The notes: generated by a model not told the origin, from the letters alone. 51,037 nucleotides of DNA from Clostridiales bacterium (GCA_030016385.1 JASEJN010000019.1:1-51037), one strand, 5' to 3'. Counted from the first letter of the stretch, positions 9,611-18,402 are shown. A program made the numbers and translations.

Positions 9611-9650
9611 AATTATTAAAAGCAGCATTGATTTGCTGCTTTTAATAATT
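9611..9650 (+). terminator. Rho-independent terminator after clpX
   Basis: A 16-bp perfect inverted repeat (AATTATTAAAAGCAGC and GCTGCTTTTAATAATT) with an 8-nt loop. The 3' arm carries the T-rich tail. It separates clpX from lonB. Confidence 0.9.
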
Positions 9651-9860
9651 ATATGTGCAGATTGTAAAAGTTTCTCCCCCAATGGGTGCAAATTTTTCAA
9701 ATAATTTAAATACATACTCCTTCAATAAAAAAGATTATTATGCAGGATAATTAAACCTATCATGCACATAATATGTGTAGGTAATTTCAGAAATCTTATC
9801 CAATTGTTCGGATAGATGAAAGGCGTCATTCTGCGAATAAAATTGAAGGAGGGGCTGCAC

Positions 9861-11546
9861 TTGAATAACATATATTTATTAGTAAACTTTTTTTTCGCTG
9901 TCGTAATAGGTTTGTACTTTTTAAATTTGTTGAAGACCCAGCAGTCAAACAAGATAACTATTGAAAAAGAAAGTAAAAAGGAAATAGAGAAGTTAAGAAG
10001 AATGCGCGAAATATCATTGACCGAACCTCTATCTGAAAAAACAAGGCCATCATCGTTTGACGAAATCATAGGACAGGAAAGGGGAATAAAGGCATTGAAA
10101 GCCGCCTTGTGCGGGCCAAATCCACAGCATGTCATAATATATGGCCCTCCAGGTGTCGGTAAAACCGCGGCCGCACGGCTTGTACTTGAAGAAGCCCAAA
10201 AGATACCTTATTCACCTTTTAAGTCATATTCTAAATTTGTAGAAATAGATGCAACTACCGTAAGATTCGACGACAGGGGGATTGCAGATCCACTGATAGG
10301 TTCTGTTCATGACCCTATCTACCAAGGGGCTGGTCCCATGGGGGTTGCAGGTATACCTCAGCCTAAACCGGGTGCTGTTACTAGGGCTCACGGAGGCATT
10401 TTATTTATAGACGAAATTGGAGAGCTTCATCCCATAGAGATGAATAAGCTCCTCAAAGTTATGGAAGATAGGAAAGTATTCCTGGACAGCGTTTATTATA
10501 ATACGGAAGATCCGAATATGCCTGTACATATTAAAGATATATTTGAAAATGGCCTTCCTGCCGATTTCAGATTGATAGGTGCGACCACACGCAATCCTGA
10601 GGATATTTCTCCAGCCATAAGATCCCGCTGCGTGGAAATATTTTTCAGAGCACTCATGCCCGATGAAATAGAGAAAATAGCGAGAAATGCTGCAAAAAAG
10701 GGATGCCTGAATATTGAAGAGGAAGGCATAAAAACCATAGCCAGATACGCTTCGAACGGCAGAGAAGCGGTGAATATCATACAGATTGCCGGGGGTATCG
10801 CTATAAATGAAAAAAGGACGAATATAACGTCTGAAGATATAGAATGGGTTATAGACAGCGGGCAGTTTAGCCCGAGGCCGGATAAAAAAATAGAGCCGGT
10901 TCCGCTTGTAGGATATGTGAACGGCCTCGCCGTATATGGACCCAGCATGGGGATGCTCATTGAAGTAGAGGCTGCGGCTATAAAGGTGGGCGGCAAAAAG
11001 GGGAAAATGAATGTAACAGGTATAATTGAAGAGGAAGAGAGCGGAACATACGAAAAAAAGTTTAAAAGAAAGAGCACTGCCAAAGGGTCAGTTGAAAACG
11101 TCATAACCGTTATTAGAAAATATCTCGATGCTGATCCTGAAGATTATGACATACACGTAAATTTTCCGGGAGGGATGCCGGTCGATGGGCCTTCAGCGGG
11201 AATAACGATAACGACTGCGGTATACAGCGCCATAACCGGAAGGCCTGTGAACAACGAAGTGGCCATGACGGGTGAAATATCCATAAGGGGTAAGGTAAAA
11301 CCCGTAGGAGGCATTTCAAGTAAAATCGAAGCCGCACGCAAAGCGGGAATAAAAATGGTTATCATTCCAGAGGATAATTATCAGGATAATTTTAAATATA
11401 TGGATATCAAAATTGTCGGCGTTGAGAATATAAATGAAGTGATAGAACTGGCGCTGATAAAGGAAAAGCCTGCTGCAAAGAATATCAAGATACCTGCGCC
11501 GGATTTTGATATCCTGTCCGCAAAAGAAATAAAGTGCAAAGTATAG
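9861..11546 (+). CDS. lonB: ATP-dependent protease LonB, membrane-anchored Lon-type
   Basis: I start at the TTG at 9861 because GGAGGGG (9848-9854) stands 6 nt upstream; an in-frame ATG at 9816 has no ribosome site. This gives 561 residues beginning with a hydrophobic segment (about 3-20), as in LonB of Bacillus, so the enzyme should sit at the membrane. The AAA+ domain has Walker A GPPGVGKT at 95-102 and Walker B ILFIDEIGEL. The C-terminal Lon protease domain has the Ser445/Lys488 dyad (43 residues apart, as in Lon). It lacks the large Lon N-domain. In Bacillus LonB is under forespore sigma-F control; I see no clear promoter of that class here. Confidence 0.95.
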   Translation: MNNIYLLVNFFFAVVIGLYFLNLLKTQQSNKITIEKESKKEIEKLRRMREISLTEPLSEKTRPSSFDEIIGQERGIKALKAALCGPNPQHVIIYGPPGVGKTAAARLVLEEAQKIPYSPFKSYSKFVEIDATTVRFDDRGIADPLIGSVHDPIYQGAGPMGVAGIPQPKPGAVTRAHGGILFIDEIGELHPIEMNKLLKVMEDRKVFLDSVYYNTEDPNMPVHIKDIFENGLPADFRLIGATTRNPEDISPAIRSRCVEIFFRALMPDEIEKIARNAAKKGCLNIEEEGIKTIARYASNGREAVNIIQIAGGIAINEKRTNITSEDIEWVIDSGQFSPRPDKKIEPVPLVGYVNGLAVYGPSMGMLIEVEAAAIKVGGKKGKMNVTGIIEEEESGTYEKKFKRKSTAKGSVENVITVIRKYLDADPEDYDIHVNFPGGMPVDGPSAGITITTAVYSAITGRPVNNEVAMTGEISIRGKVKPVGGISSKIEAARKAGIKMVIIPEDNYQDNFKYMDIKIVGVENINEVIELALIKEKPAAKNIKIPAPDFDILSAKEIKCKV

Positions 11547-11576
11547 TGTATTTTAAAAATCTAAATACACCTTGCA

Positions 11577-11606
11577 AAATGGGAAGATTTTATCTTCCCA
11601 TTTTAG
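11577..11606 (+). terminator. Rho-independent terminator after lonB
   Basis: AAAATGGGAAGAT and ATCTTCCCATTTT pair around a short loop, with the T-rich 3' arm as tail. Confidence 0.85.
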
Positions 11607-11610
11607 TTAA

Positions 11611-11639
11611 TTGAAAAGTTGTTTATTAAAGGTTATAAT
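11611..11639 (+). promoter_or_regulatory. Sigma-A promoter of the lon-engB unit
   Basis: TTGAAA at 11611-11616, exactly 17 nt, then TATAAT at 11634-11639. This places the lon transcript start near 11646, giving an unusually long (about 195 nt) leader that includes the palindromic element at 11715-11813. Confidence 0.75.
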
Positions 11640-11714
11640 ATAAAAAGCTTAAAATTTTCAGCGCAGGAAATGCATAAAGGCTATCCTGCATGAGTTCCAA
11701 AAGATTATTGTGAA

Positions 11715-11813
11715 CTTCGATTTGCAATTTGAAATCGGGAATAAATAGAACTAATGTTATTTCGAGCAACGAATGAGTGTTCAAATAACATGAGCTCATA
11801 TTGCGAATCGAAG
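11715..11813 (+). repeat. 99-nt palindromic element, copy A (lon leader)
   Basis: Begins CTTCGATTTG and ends CGAATCGAAG, forming inverted ends. By hand alignment it matches the reverse complement of copy B (26584-26682) at roughly 84% with two single-base gaps, and has exactly the same length. The inner arms (ATGTTATTT and AAATAACAT) also pair, so the transcript can fold into one long hairpin. The flanking nonamers TATTGTGAA and CATTATGAA agree at seven of nine positions, consistent with a worn target duplication. It lies between the lon promoter and the lon ribosome site, so it is transcribed. No open reading frame is inside. Confidence 0.85.
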
Positions 11814-11840
11814 CATTATGAAGGAGGAGATTGAATATAA

Positions 11841-14195
11841 ATGGACGATAAAGAAGACATCAAGACTAAAATTATGCCGCTTCTCCCTCTGAGAGGATTA
11901 TCCATATTTCCGCATATGATTCTGCATTTTGATGTGGGAAGGGAAAAGTCGATACTGTCATTAGAACAGGCGATGGTAAATGAGCAGTTGATTTTCTTAG
12001 TGGCTCAGAAAGATGCAAATGTCGATAGTCCGACTGCAGATGATATATATAATGTGGGTACTATTTCACGGATAAAGCAGATACTGAAACTGCCGGGAGA
12101 TTCAATAAGGGTGCTGGTCGAAGGTATGAGCAGGGCACAACTTATAAAGATTACCAAAGAGGATCCATATTTTGAGGCAGAAGTCGAAGAAAAGCATGAT
12201 AGTGCCGTCAAGGATAAAGAAGACGAAGCATATATGAGAAAAATAATGGAATCCTTTGAGGAATATGTTAAACTTAGCAACCAGATATCGCCTGAGGTCT
12301 TAACGACAATTTCAGATATCGAATCGCCGGGTATGCTTGCAGATGTGATAAGCTCATATATATATTTGAAGCCTTCTCAAAAGCAGGAACTTCTTAATGC
12401 TTTTGAACCCAAGGAAAGGCTTGCTAAACTTTATGGAATGCTTATAAATGAACTTGATATATTAAACATTGAAAGAAAGATAGGAATAAAGGTAAAAAAA
12501 CAGATAGACAAGGTACAGAAGGAATACTATCTTAGAGAGCAGCTTAAAGCGATACAGGAAGAATTAGGCGATAAGGATGGGATCCAGGCGGAGATAAGCC
12601 GTTATAAGAAAAAAATGGAGAAGGCGAAACTACCCAAGGAAGTAAAAAATAAGATGTCATTAGAGCTTGACAGACTAGAAAAGATGGGCCTTATGTCTGC
12701 AGAAAGCGGAGTTATAAGGACATATCTCGACTGGGTGCTCAGCTTGCCATGGAACAAGGAGACAAAAGATAATTTAGACATAAAAAATGCCAGAAAAGTT
12801 TTGGAATCCGAGCATTATGGGTTAAAGGATGTTAAGGAAAGGATAATAGAATACCTTGCGATAAGAAAGCTGAATAAAAACATGAAGGGACCAATACTTT
12901 GCCTTATCGGACCTCCAGGTGTCGGGAAAACATCTATTGTAAGATCCATAGCAAAAGCGTTAAACAGGAATTTCGTAAGGATGTCTCTTGGCGGCATAAA
13001 AGATGAATCAGAGATAAGGGGACATAGAAAAACATATGTGGGTGCCATTCCCGGCAGAATAATATACGGCATGAGGCAGGCAGGATCGAAAAATCCCGTT
13101 TTCCTTTTCGATGAAATAGATAAAATGAGCAATGATTTCAGAGGAGACCCTGCAGATGCGATGCTTGAAGTGCTCGATCCTGAACAGAACAATACCTTCA
13201 GGGATAATTATTTAGAGCTTCCTTTCGATCTTTCAAAAGTAATGTTCATTACAACTGCAAACAGCGCGGATACTATACCGAGGCCTTTGTATGACAGGAT
13301 GGAAGTCATATATGTCCAAGGATACACGGAAGAGGAAAAATTAAAGATTGCACAAAAGCATTTACTTCCAAGGATCCTTAAAGAACATGGGATAAGTGAA
13401 GAGAGTTTTGAGATAACAGAACAGGCTTTAAGGAATATCATAAATGAATATACTAGGGAATCAGGAGTAAGAAGCCTGGAGAGGAATCTGGCAGCAGTAT
13501 GCCGTAAAGCCGCTACCATGATTGCCGAAGAGAAGAAGCGAGAGATAAAAATAAATCCAAGAAATTTAGCTAAATTTTTAGGACAGCCTAAATTCAGATA
13601 TGAAATTTCAGATAGGAAAAATCATATAGGGGTGGTAACGGGTTTGGCATGGACAGCATACGGCGGGGATACCCTCCCGGTCGAGGTAGTAGCTATGCCC
13701 GGAACCGGAAAGCTTGAATTGACGGGGCAGCTTGGAGATGTAATGAAAGAATCTGCAAAAACAGGTTACAGTTATGTAAGGGCGCATGCCGAAAAATATG
13801 GCATAGATAAAGAATTCTATAAAAACAAGGATGTTCATATACATGTACCTGAGGGGGCTGTGCCAAAAGATGGACCTTCAGCAGGAGTCACTATGGTTAC
13901 GGCAATGGTATCGGCATTGTCGAATACTTATGTACGGGGCGACATTGCAATGACGGGAGAAATTACATTAACAGGCAGGGTACTCCCAATCGGAGGCCTG
14001 AGGGAGAAATCGCTTGCCGCAAGACGTTCCGGCATCACGACGATAATAATACCACAGGATAATGAAAGCGATATAAAAGAAATACCTAAAAACATAAGAA
14101 AAAAAATAGAATTTATAACTGCGGACAATATAAATGTGTATTTGCAAAATGCTCTTATAAAGGGGAATAGTACAGATGCTAATAAAGAAAGCTGA
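11841..14195 (+). CDS. lon: ATP-dependent protease La (Lon)
   Basis: 784 residues, full length. The Lon N-terminal substrate-binding domain (about 12-200) opens with the typical LPLLPLRGLSIFPHM-like segment and is followed by a coiled-coil hinge. The AAA+ module has Walker A GPPGVGKT at 357-364 and Walker B PVFLFDEIDK. The protease domain has the catalytic Ser680 and Lys723 in the PKDGPSAGVT and GGLREKSLAA motifs. It is a cytoplasmic hexamer that removes damaged and regulatory proteins. AAGGAGGAG lies 12-13 nt before the ATG, a rather long spacing. The 3' end overlaps engB by 20 nt, so the two are translationally coupled. Its leader contains palindromic element copy A. Confidence 0.98.
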   Translation: MDDKEDIKTKIMPLLPLRGLSIFPHMILHFDVGREKSILSLEQAMVNEQLIFLVAQKDANVDSPTADDIYNVGTISRIKQILKLPGDSIRVLVEGMSRAQLIKITKEDPYFEAEVEEKHDSAVKDKEDEAYMRKIMESFEEYVKLSNQISPEVLTTISDIESPGMLADVISSYIYLKPSQKQELLNAFEPKERLAKLYGMLINELDILNIERKIGIKVKKQIDKVQKEYYLREQLKAIQEELGDKDGIQAEISRYKKKMEKAKLPKEVKNKMSLELDRLEKMGLMSAESGVIRTYLDWVLSLPWNKETKDNLDIKNARKVLESEHYGLKDVKERIIEYLAIRKLNKNMKGPILCLIGPPGVGKTSIVRSIAKALNRNFVRMSLGGIKDESEIRGHRKTYVGAIPGRIIYGMRQAGSKNPVFLFDEIDKMSNDFRGDPADAMLEVLDPEQNNTFRDNYLELPFDLSKVMFITTANSADTIPRPLYDRMEVIYVQGYTEEEKLKIAQKHLLPRILKEHGISEESFEITEQALRNIINEYTRESGVRSLERNLAAVCRKAATMIAEEKKREIKINPRNLAKFLGQPKFRYEISDRKNHIGVVTGLAWTAYGGDTLPVEVVAMPGTGKLELTGQLGDVMKESAKTGYSYVRAHAEKYGIDKEFYKNKDVHIHVPEGAVPKDGPSAGVTMVTAMVSALSNTYVRGDIAMTGEITLTGRVLPIGGLREKSLAARRSGITTIIIPQDNESDIKEIPKNIRKKIEFITADNINVYLQNALIKGNSTDANKES

Positions 14196-14778
14196 GCATG
14201 AAATAACGGCTGTGTCTGCCAAACAGTATCCGCTTGGGAATATGCCCGAAATAGCGTTTGTCGGACGTTCTAATGTCGGAAAATCGTCGCTTATAAATAC
14301 GATGGCTAGCAGGAAAAAGCTCGCGAGGATCAGCTCCGAACCTGGCAAGACGCGGGTTATAAACTTTTACAATATAAATGACTCCTTGTACTTTGTAGAT
14401 TTGCCGGGTTACGGCTTCGCAAAGGTATCAAGGAGCGAAAGGCAAAAATGGGGCAGGATGATCGAGGAATATCTATATAAAAGTAAAAATCTGATCGACG
14501 TAGTGCTGCTGCTGGATATAAGGCGTATACCCACAGATGACGATAAGATTATGTACAACTGGATTAAAACATATAACCGCCGTGTTACGCTTGTAATTAC
14601 CAAAATAGATAAAATTGCTAAAAGCAAGTACTTAAAACAGGTATCGATGATAAAAGATACATTGAATGTATCTGATGATGACGCACTTATCTTGTTTTCA
14701 TCGCTTACGCGCTATGGCAGAGATGAGTTATGGCGGAATTTTGATGAATTGATAAGCATGAAGGTGGAACATTCTTGA
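14176..14778 (+). CDS. engB: Ribosome biogenesis GTPase EngB/YihA/YsxC
   Basis: 200 residues, typical of the family. GTPase motifs are G1 GRSNVGKSS (about residues 31-39), G3 DLPGYG and G4 TKID, with the TRVINFYN segment before G3. It assists late assembly of the large ribosomal subunit in the cytoplasm. The start ATG lies inside the end of lon (20-nt overlap), with AAAGGGGAA as ribosome site inside the lon frame. The lon-engB gene order is conserved in Firmicutes. Confidence 0.97.
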   Translation: MLIKKAEHEITAVSAKQYPLGNMPEIAFVGRSNVGKSSLINTMASRKKLARISSEPGKTRVINFYNINDSLYFVDLPGYGFAKVSRSERQKWGRMIEEYLYKSKNLIDVVLLLDIRRIPTDDDKIMYNWIKTYNRRVTLVITKIDKIAKSKYLKQVSMIKDTLNVSDDDALILFSSLTRYGRDELWRNFDELISMKVEHS

Positions 14779-14806
14779 AAATTTGTATCAGAGGCAGGTA
14801 TAAATT

Positions 14807-15553
14807 ATGAATTTAATTAAATATATAGGCGAGTTTCTAATTATTGCGATAGTCGCTTTGCCTCCTTTTTTGTACTTATATAAGTATACCCTTGACAATA
14901 TAGATAACTTGTTTGTAAAGATAGCAATTTATGCGGTATACTGGGCGGGTACGCTGCTTTTATCAAATGTCATGCCGGCTCTGGCAGTTTTATTTATATT
15001 ACGGGATTCCCAAAGACGCGCCGACAGAGGCATTGAGGAAGGATCGATGCGGTTTTTCGCAGGAGATAAATGGAGGTTTTCATGGTCCTCTTTTGCCAAG
15101 GCTGCTATTTGCGGAATATTTATAAAATATGCCGTAACCGTTGTCAATTATTTGTTCATATTGGTTTTGCAAAAATATGGTGTTGCCCTTAAAAATCAGG
15201 AAGTGATAAATGAGTTCCTGAAATCCAGTGTCGTATCCAGCATACTTTATTTTATAATGATCGTATTCTGCGCTCCAATAGTTGAAGAGTTCGTATTCAG
15301 ATACTGGCTGTATGACAGTGTGCTAAAAAGATGGACAGGAAGAATTATATCCGCCGTTATAACAAGCATACTCTTTATGGCGGCACACTATAATTTGCAA
15401 GGTTCAATTGCATTTTTCCTTATCGGAATGATCAATTGCTATTTGTATGAAAAATATGGCTACTGGGCAGCGGTTGCCAACCATTTTATGTTTAATTTTA
15501 CAAGCGCCGCCATGTTGGTAGCCGTAAAGATATTCGGTATCCCGCTATCGTGA
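14807..15553 (+). CDS. CPBP-family intramembrane metalloprotease
   Basis: 248 residues with about six hydrophobic helices. The signature motifs of the CPBP (Abi/CAAX-like) family are present: a paired-glutamate motif EEFVFR in the fourth hydrophobic region, MAAHYN, and NHFMFN near the C-terminus. These residues line the active site of the Rce1-type glutamic peptidases. Substrates are unknown; members process peptides or act in bacteriocin self-immunity. It follows engB by 28 nt with a modest ribosome site, so it may be the last gene of the lon unit. A terminator-like hairpin follows at 15586-15620. Confidence 0.9.
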   Translation: MNLIKYIGEFLIIAIVALPPFLYLYKYTLDNIDNLFVKIAIYAVYWAGTLLLSNVMPALAVLFILRDSQRRADRGIEEGSMRFFAGDKWRFSWSSFAKAAICGIFIKYAVTVVNYLFILVLQKYGVALKNQEVINEFLKSSVVSSILYFIMIVFCAPIVEEFVFRYWLYDSVLKRWTGRIISAVITSILFMAAHYNLQGSIAFFLIGMINCYLYEKYGYWAAVANHFMFNFTSAAMLVAVKIFGIPLS

Positions 15554-15585
15554 TAACATGCCATGTCTGACATAGGATGAAATTC

Positions 15586-15620
15586 AATCGATCCAAATTC
15601 GGACCGATTATTTTTTTTGC
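15586..15620 (+). terminator. Rho-independent terminator
   Basis: AATCGATCC and GGACCGATT pair with one mismatch around a short loop, followed by a run of eight T. It ends the lon-engB-CPBP transcript. Confidence 0.75.
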
Positions 15621-15826
15621 TTATTTATAATTGAGTAAGGGTTTATATAGATTATTTGAAGGATATGTACCCATTGAGTAACTTATTCGAGATTCAGTAA
15701 ATAGTATATAGTATAATCAGGTAACATAGAAAATAATAAATCGGATGCCGTTTGTAACATAATAGAGACGGCTACATAGTATAAAATTAGAAAGATACAT
15801 AGCGCCTTGAATAGGAGGTAGCAAGC

Positions 15827-16351
15827 ATGAACTTAGGAGGGTTGTTCTCTGGTTTTGGCAATAGCACTGATGGAATATTCGGTAAGAACAGCAGAACTTT
15901 AATTATAATACTTATAATAATTATTGTTATATTTGGTTTTGGATTTGGAAGAGGGATATTTGGGATAGGAAGAACCGGCGGTGGTTTTGCCGGAGGTTAC
16001 CAGGGCTATGGAACATATCCCCCGAATGCAATGCCATTTGGAGGACTGTCCGAATATGGGCTTTATGATCCTGAAAGAGGTTCAAAGAGAAGAAAACATA
16101 AACACGGCCACAGCAGGTATGGAAAATTCGGCGGTAGCGGATTAGGTCTTGAATACGGTTACGGCTATGGGTATGGAACTCCGGGATATGGCGGCTATGG
16201 AGGATATGGGCTGTATCCGGGATATGGCAGAGGCCGCGGCGGACTTTTTGGGAACGATTGGTTTTTTATAATAGCTGTGATAGCATTGCTGTTCCTCCTT
16301 GGTGAAGACAATACCAAGACTGAGACTGCTAATAATGATATAAATATATAA
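15827..16351 (+). CDS. Gly/Tyr-rich small membrane protein
   Basis: 174 residues. A strongly hydrophobic segment lies at about 24-44, then a Gly/Tyr-rich low-complexity region with GYGYGYG and GGYGGYG runs (about 50-145) broken by a basic patch (KRRKHKHGHSRYGK, about 87-100). A second hydrophobic segment lies at about 147-162. AGGAGG precedes the ATG. It is the first of three compositionally biased proteins in a row. Similar Gly/Tyr-rich proteins occur in spore coats and cell envelopes of spore-formers, but I cannot assign a family. A TATAAT at 15712-15717 may be its promoter. Confidence 0.75.
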   Translation: MNLGGLFSGFGNSTDGIFGKNSRTLIIILIIIIVIFGFGFGRGIFGIGRTGGGFAGGYQGYGTYPPNAMPFGGLSEYGLYDPERGSKRRKHKHGHSRYGKFGGSGLGLEYGYGYGYGTPGYGGYGGYGLYPGYGRGRGGLFGNDWFFIIAVIALLFLLGEDNTKTETANNDINI

Positions 16352-16419
16352 AAGAATCCTTATTCAACATAACAAAATAAAAAATATTTCCAATGCCCAG
16401 TAAAGGAGGGGGGAGATTT

Positions 16420-16776
16420 ATGTCAAAGCATCATCGCCATAAAGAATGCTGCTATCCGATGGCCTATGGTTACGGAGGATATCCTGTAGGAAGCTACAAG
16501 GCATGTACAGGAACAAATACCGGAATCCAGTGGATATATGCGCTGCTCATTCTTATAGTAATAGTTCTCCAATTCGGTAAAGACAGGAGCTCGCTTGTCA
16601 ATCCAGTAACAAAACTATGTGAAGACGATGGGACAGCAGCCGTTGTAGATGGATTAAAAAGGCCTCAGTTGATCGATAACAGTATATTATTCATCATCAT
16701 AGTATTCCTGCTCGTAATTTGTTCAGGGTGCTTGGGGAGTGGCAGCTATAGCTGCAGAGGAGGCTACGGCTACTAA
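16420..16776 (+). CDS. Small Cys/Gly/Tyr-containing membrane protein
   Basis: 118 residues from the ATG at 16420, which has GGAGGGGGG 6-7 nt upstream; an upstream in-frame ATG at 16393 would precede that site. The N-terminus is His/Lys-rich with two adjacent Cys (HHRHKECCYPMAYGYGGYP). Two hydrophobic segments (about 38-52 and 88-108) suggest a hairpin in the membrane, and the C-terminus ends in CSGCLGSGSYSCRGGYGY. The composition is related to the upstream Gly/Tyr-rich gene. No family is recognised. It lies 68 nt after the upstream gene and is followed by a strong intercistronic hairpin. Confidence 0.75.
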   Translation: MSKHHRHKECCYPMAYGYGGYPVGSYKACTGTNTGIQWIYALLILIVIVLQFGKDRSSLVNPVTKLCEDDGTAAVVDGLKRPQLIDNSILFIIIVFLLVICSGCLGSGSYSCRGGYGY

Positions 16777-16787
16777 TAATAAACTTG

Positions 16788-16822
16788 CAGGATGGATATA
16801 ACGTGCCTCCATATCCATCCTG
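16788..16822 (+). other. Intercistronic hairpin
   Basis: CAGGATGGATAT (16788-16799) and ATATCCATCCTG (16811-16822) pair perfectly over 12 bp with an 11-nt loop. The run after it (TACATATTTTCAT) is only partly T-rich, so it may be a weak terminator, an attenuator or an mRNA-stabilising end. It sits between the second and third small genes. Confidence 0.7.
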
Positions 16823-16855
16823 TACATATTTTCATATGCAGGGAGGGGGGAATGT

Positions 16856-17200
16856 ATGAATAGATACAGGAATATGCGTCCGATGGCACAGGCAGATGGC
16901 AATTACAATTCCGGAAATCCTAACGGGCAGCAGCCTAACATGAATAATTTTGGCCAGTTATTCAATAACATGAATCTGGGCCAAATTATGGGTCAATTGT
17001 CGCAAATGATGGGAGGCCCTCCACCTGGTGGTTTCCAAGGCGGTCCTCAGGCACCCTATAGACCGGCACCACCAAGAGATCCGAGACTTCAGATACTCCA
17101 AGCTATGAAACCATTTTTAAACAGAAGAAGGGGTGCGATGATAGATGGAATAAGCCAGCTTTACTCGATAGCGAAAATAATAAGGGGTACTATAAAATAA
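16856..17200 (+). CDS. Asn/Gln/Pro-rich small protein with conserved-looking basic C-terminus
   Basis: 114 residues, soluble, no signal peptide. Residues 1-75 are low complexity (Asn, Gln, Gly, Pro, Met; GQIMGQLSQMMGGPPPGG). The last 40 residues form an amphipathic basic segment (LQILQAMKPFLNRRRGAM, then IDGISQLYSIAKIIRG) that looks like the functional part. GGGAGGGGGG precedes the ATG. It is the third gene of the compositionally biased cluster. Sporulation or envelope roles would be guesses; no family is assigned. Confidence 0.75.
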   Translation: MNRYRNMRPMAQADGNYNSGNPNGQQPNMNNFGQLFNNMNLGQIMGQLSQMMGGPPPGGFQGGPQAPYRPAPPRDPRLQILQAMKPFLNRRRGAMIDGISQLYSIAKIIRGTIK

Positions 17201-17238
17201 ATAATAAGCTTCAGCATCGCTGAAGCTTATTATTTATT
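17196..17238. terminator. Bidirectional terminator between convergent genes
   Basis: A near-perfect palindrome (AATAATAAGCTTCAGC, loop ATC, GCTGAAGCTTATTATT) with A/T tails on both sides. It serves both the rightward small-protein operon and the leftward bactofilin gene, whose stop codon lies within it. Confidence 0.9.
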
Positions 17239-17707
17239 TTTCTTCAGGGACATCTTCAGGCTCAGAAGTTATGGCGTCGTTATTATCAACAGGTTCGTCG
17301 ACAAGTTCATCGGTATTTTCATCCTGGCTGTATGAATCTTTAATCATTATGCATTTGCCCTGAAATTCTGCCCCATCCTGTATTATAATGTTTTTTGCTT
17401 CGATATCGCCGTATAATTTTCCGCTTGAAGTCAGTTCAAGGGAGCCGCTGCAGTGAATATTGCCCTCTACCTTTCCGGCTATAACAACTTTTTCAGAGTT
17501 TATGCTTCCCTTTATATAACCTTCTTCTCCTACAATAACATTGCCATTTACAGAAAGCTCACCGCCTATGGTGCCATCTATTCTGACAATACCTTCTGCC
17601 TTCAGTTTTCCCTCGAATTTTGAACAGGGACCTATTATAGTCGTCTCCGAGTTTTTTATGTTATCCATTTCAGAAGCTGACTGTGCATTCTTCCTGCTTG
17701 TGAACAT
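17234..17707 (-). CDS. Bactofilin-family polymer-forming protein
   Basis: 157 residues from the ATG at 17707; a GTG nine bases further upstream lies on top of the GGAGG ribosome site. Residues about 22-120 form the bactofilin (DUF583) right-handed beta-helix, with repeating short strands ending in Gly: VRIDGTIGGELSVNGNVIVG, YIKGSINSEKVVIAGKVEGN, KLYGDIEAKNIIIQDGAEF. The C-terminal tail is acidic and disordered (EDENTDELVDEPVDN-like). Bactofilins form non-polar filaments without nucleotide and scaffold cell-shape or envelope machinery at the inner membrane. It is convergent with the Gly-rich small-protein cluster and shares its terminator. Confidence 0.92.
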   Translation of the reverse strand: MFTSRKNAQSASEMDNIKNSETTIIGPCSKFEGKLKAEGIVRIDGTIGGELSVNGNVIVGEEGYIKGSINSEKVVIAGKVEGNIHCSGSLELTSSGKLYGDIEAKNIIIQDGAEFQGKCIMIKDSYSQDENTDELVDEPVDNNDAITSEPEDVPEEK

Positions 17708-17847
17708 AAAAACCACACCTCCGATTAATATATTGTACTCAGCATAATTGACTGATGCATGAGTTACTCAAGGTCGCATATTTTTTATACGCATCCTTCC
17801 ATATGAATATATTACGAAGCAGTGCAAATTATAACGACAGACGGAAT

Positions 17848-18204
17848 TTATAACCTTGTCTTATTTTTATACCAGTATATCGAGAACAAAACACCCGATA
17901 TAATAAGCGGAAGGTTATATGACAAGAACAGCAATGCCAGAAGTACATAATTCACTCCTTCGGCATATATGGCATAAAGAACCAAAAGAGAGTCGATTAT
18001 AAGCAATAATGCCCCCAAAAGGTTGAACTTCAAAGCTATGAGTGAGAATAGAATAGGCAGCCCTCCAATTACAGCAACCGATTCAAAAAGCATAGTGCTG
18101 TCATTTTTGAAATAGATGCCTAAAAGTCCGCCTGTAAGATAAAGTATACTTGGCGTCAAACTCAATGTTAATCCGTATTTTTTAAAATCCAGGAAATATT
18201 TCAA
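17848..18204 (-). CDS. Small four-helix membrane protein
   Basis: About 118 residues with four hydrophobic helices (roughly residues 12-30, 38-57, 60-78 and 85-110) and little else. I prefer the TTG at 18204 because GGAGG lies 7 nt before it; the in-frame ATG at 18219 would overlap that ribosome site. No family is recognised. It is transcribed away from the gene at 18449 and lies 140 nt upstream of bactofilin in the same direction, so the two may share a transcript. Confidence 0.65.
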   Translation of the reverse strand: MKYFLDFKKYGLTLSLTPSILYLTGGLLGIYFKNDSTMLFESVAVIGGLPILFSLIALKFNLLGALLLIIDSLLVLYAIYAEGVNYVLLALLFLSYNLPLIISGVLFSIYWYKNKTRL

Positions 18205-18341
18205 AATGAATTCCTCCATATTATTTGTCCATAAACATTATACGGATAATCTGTGCATGTTTTCAATATGTAAATATATTTATTTCAAAATTTTTTTAAA
18301 ATATGTATAAAATTTATCTTATAGGTAGATAATAGAAATAA

Positions 18342-18402
18342 ACTATTTTTAATAGTTTAAACCCCCCATCCCCAGGATGCCAAACGGCATCCCAATTTTT
18401 TT
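18342..18402 (+). terminator. Orphan terminator with preceding hairpin
   Basis: GGATGCC, loop AAAC, GGCATCC at 18375-18392 followed by eight T make a textbook rightward terminator, and AAACTA/TAGTTT at 18342-18360 form a small hairpin before it. No rightward gene lies upstream (the neighbour is leftward), so it must end a short untranslated RNA or attenuate the gene at 18449. Confidence 0.75.

Noticed and set aside
10496..11104. Long leftward open frame (202 codons) inside lonB
   Set aside because: It is an antisense shadow of a gene with strong codon bias; no ribosome site or family signal.
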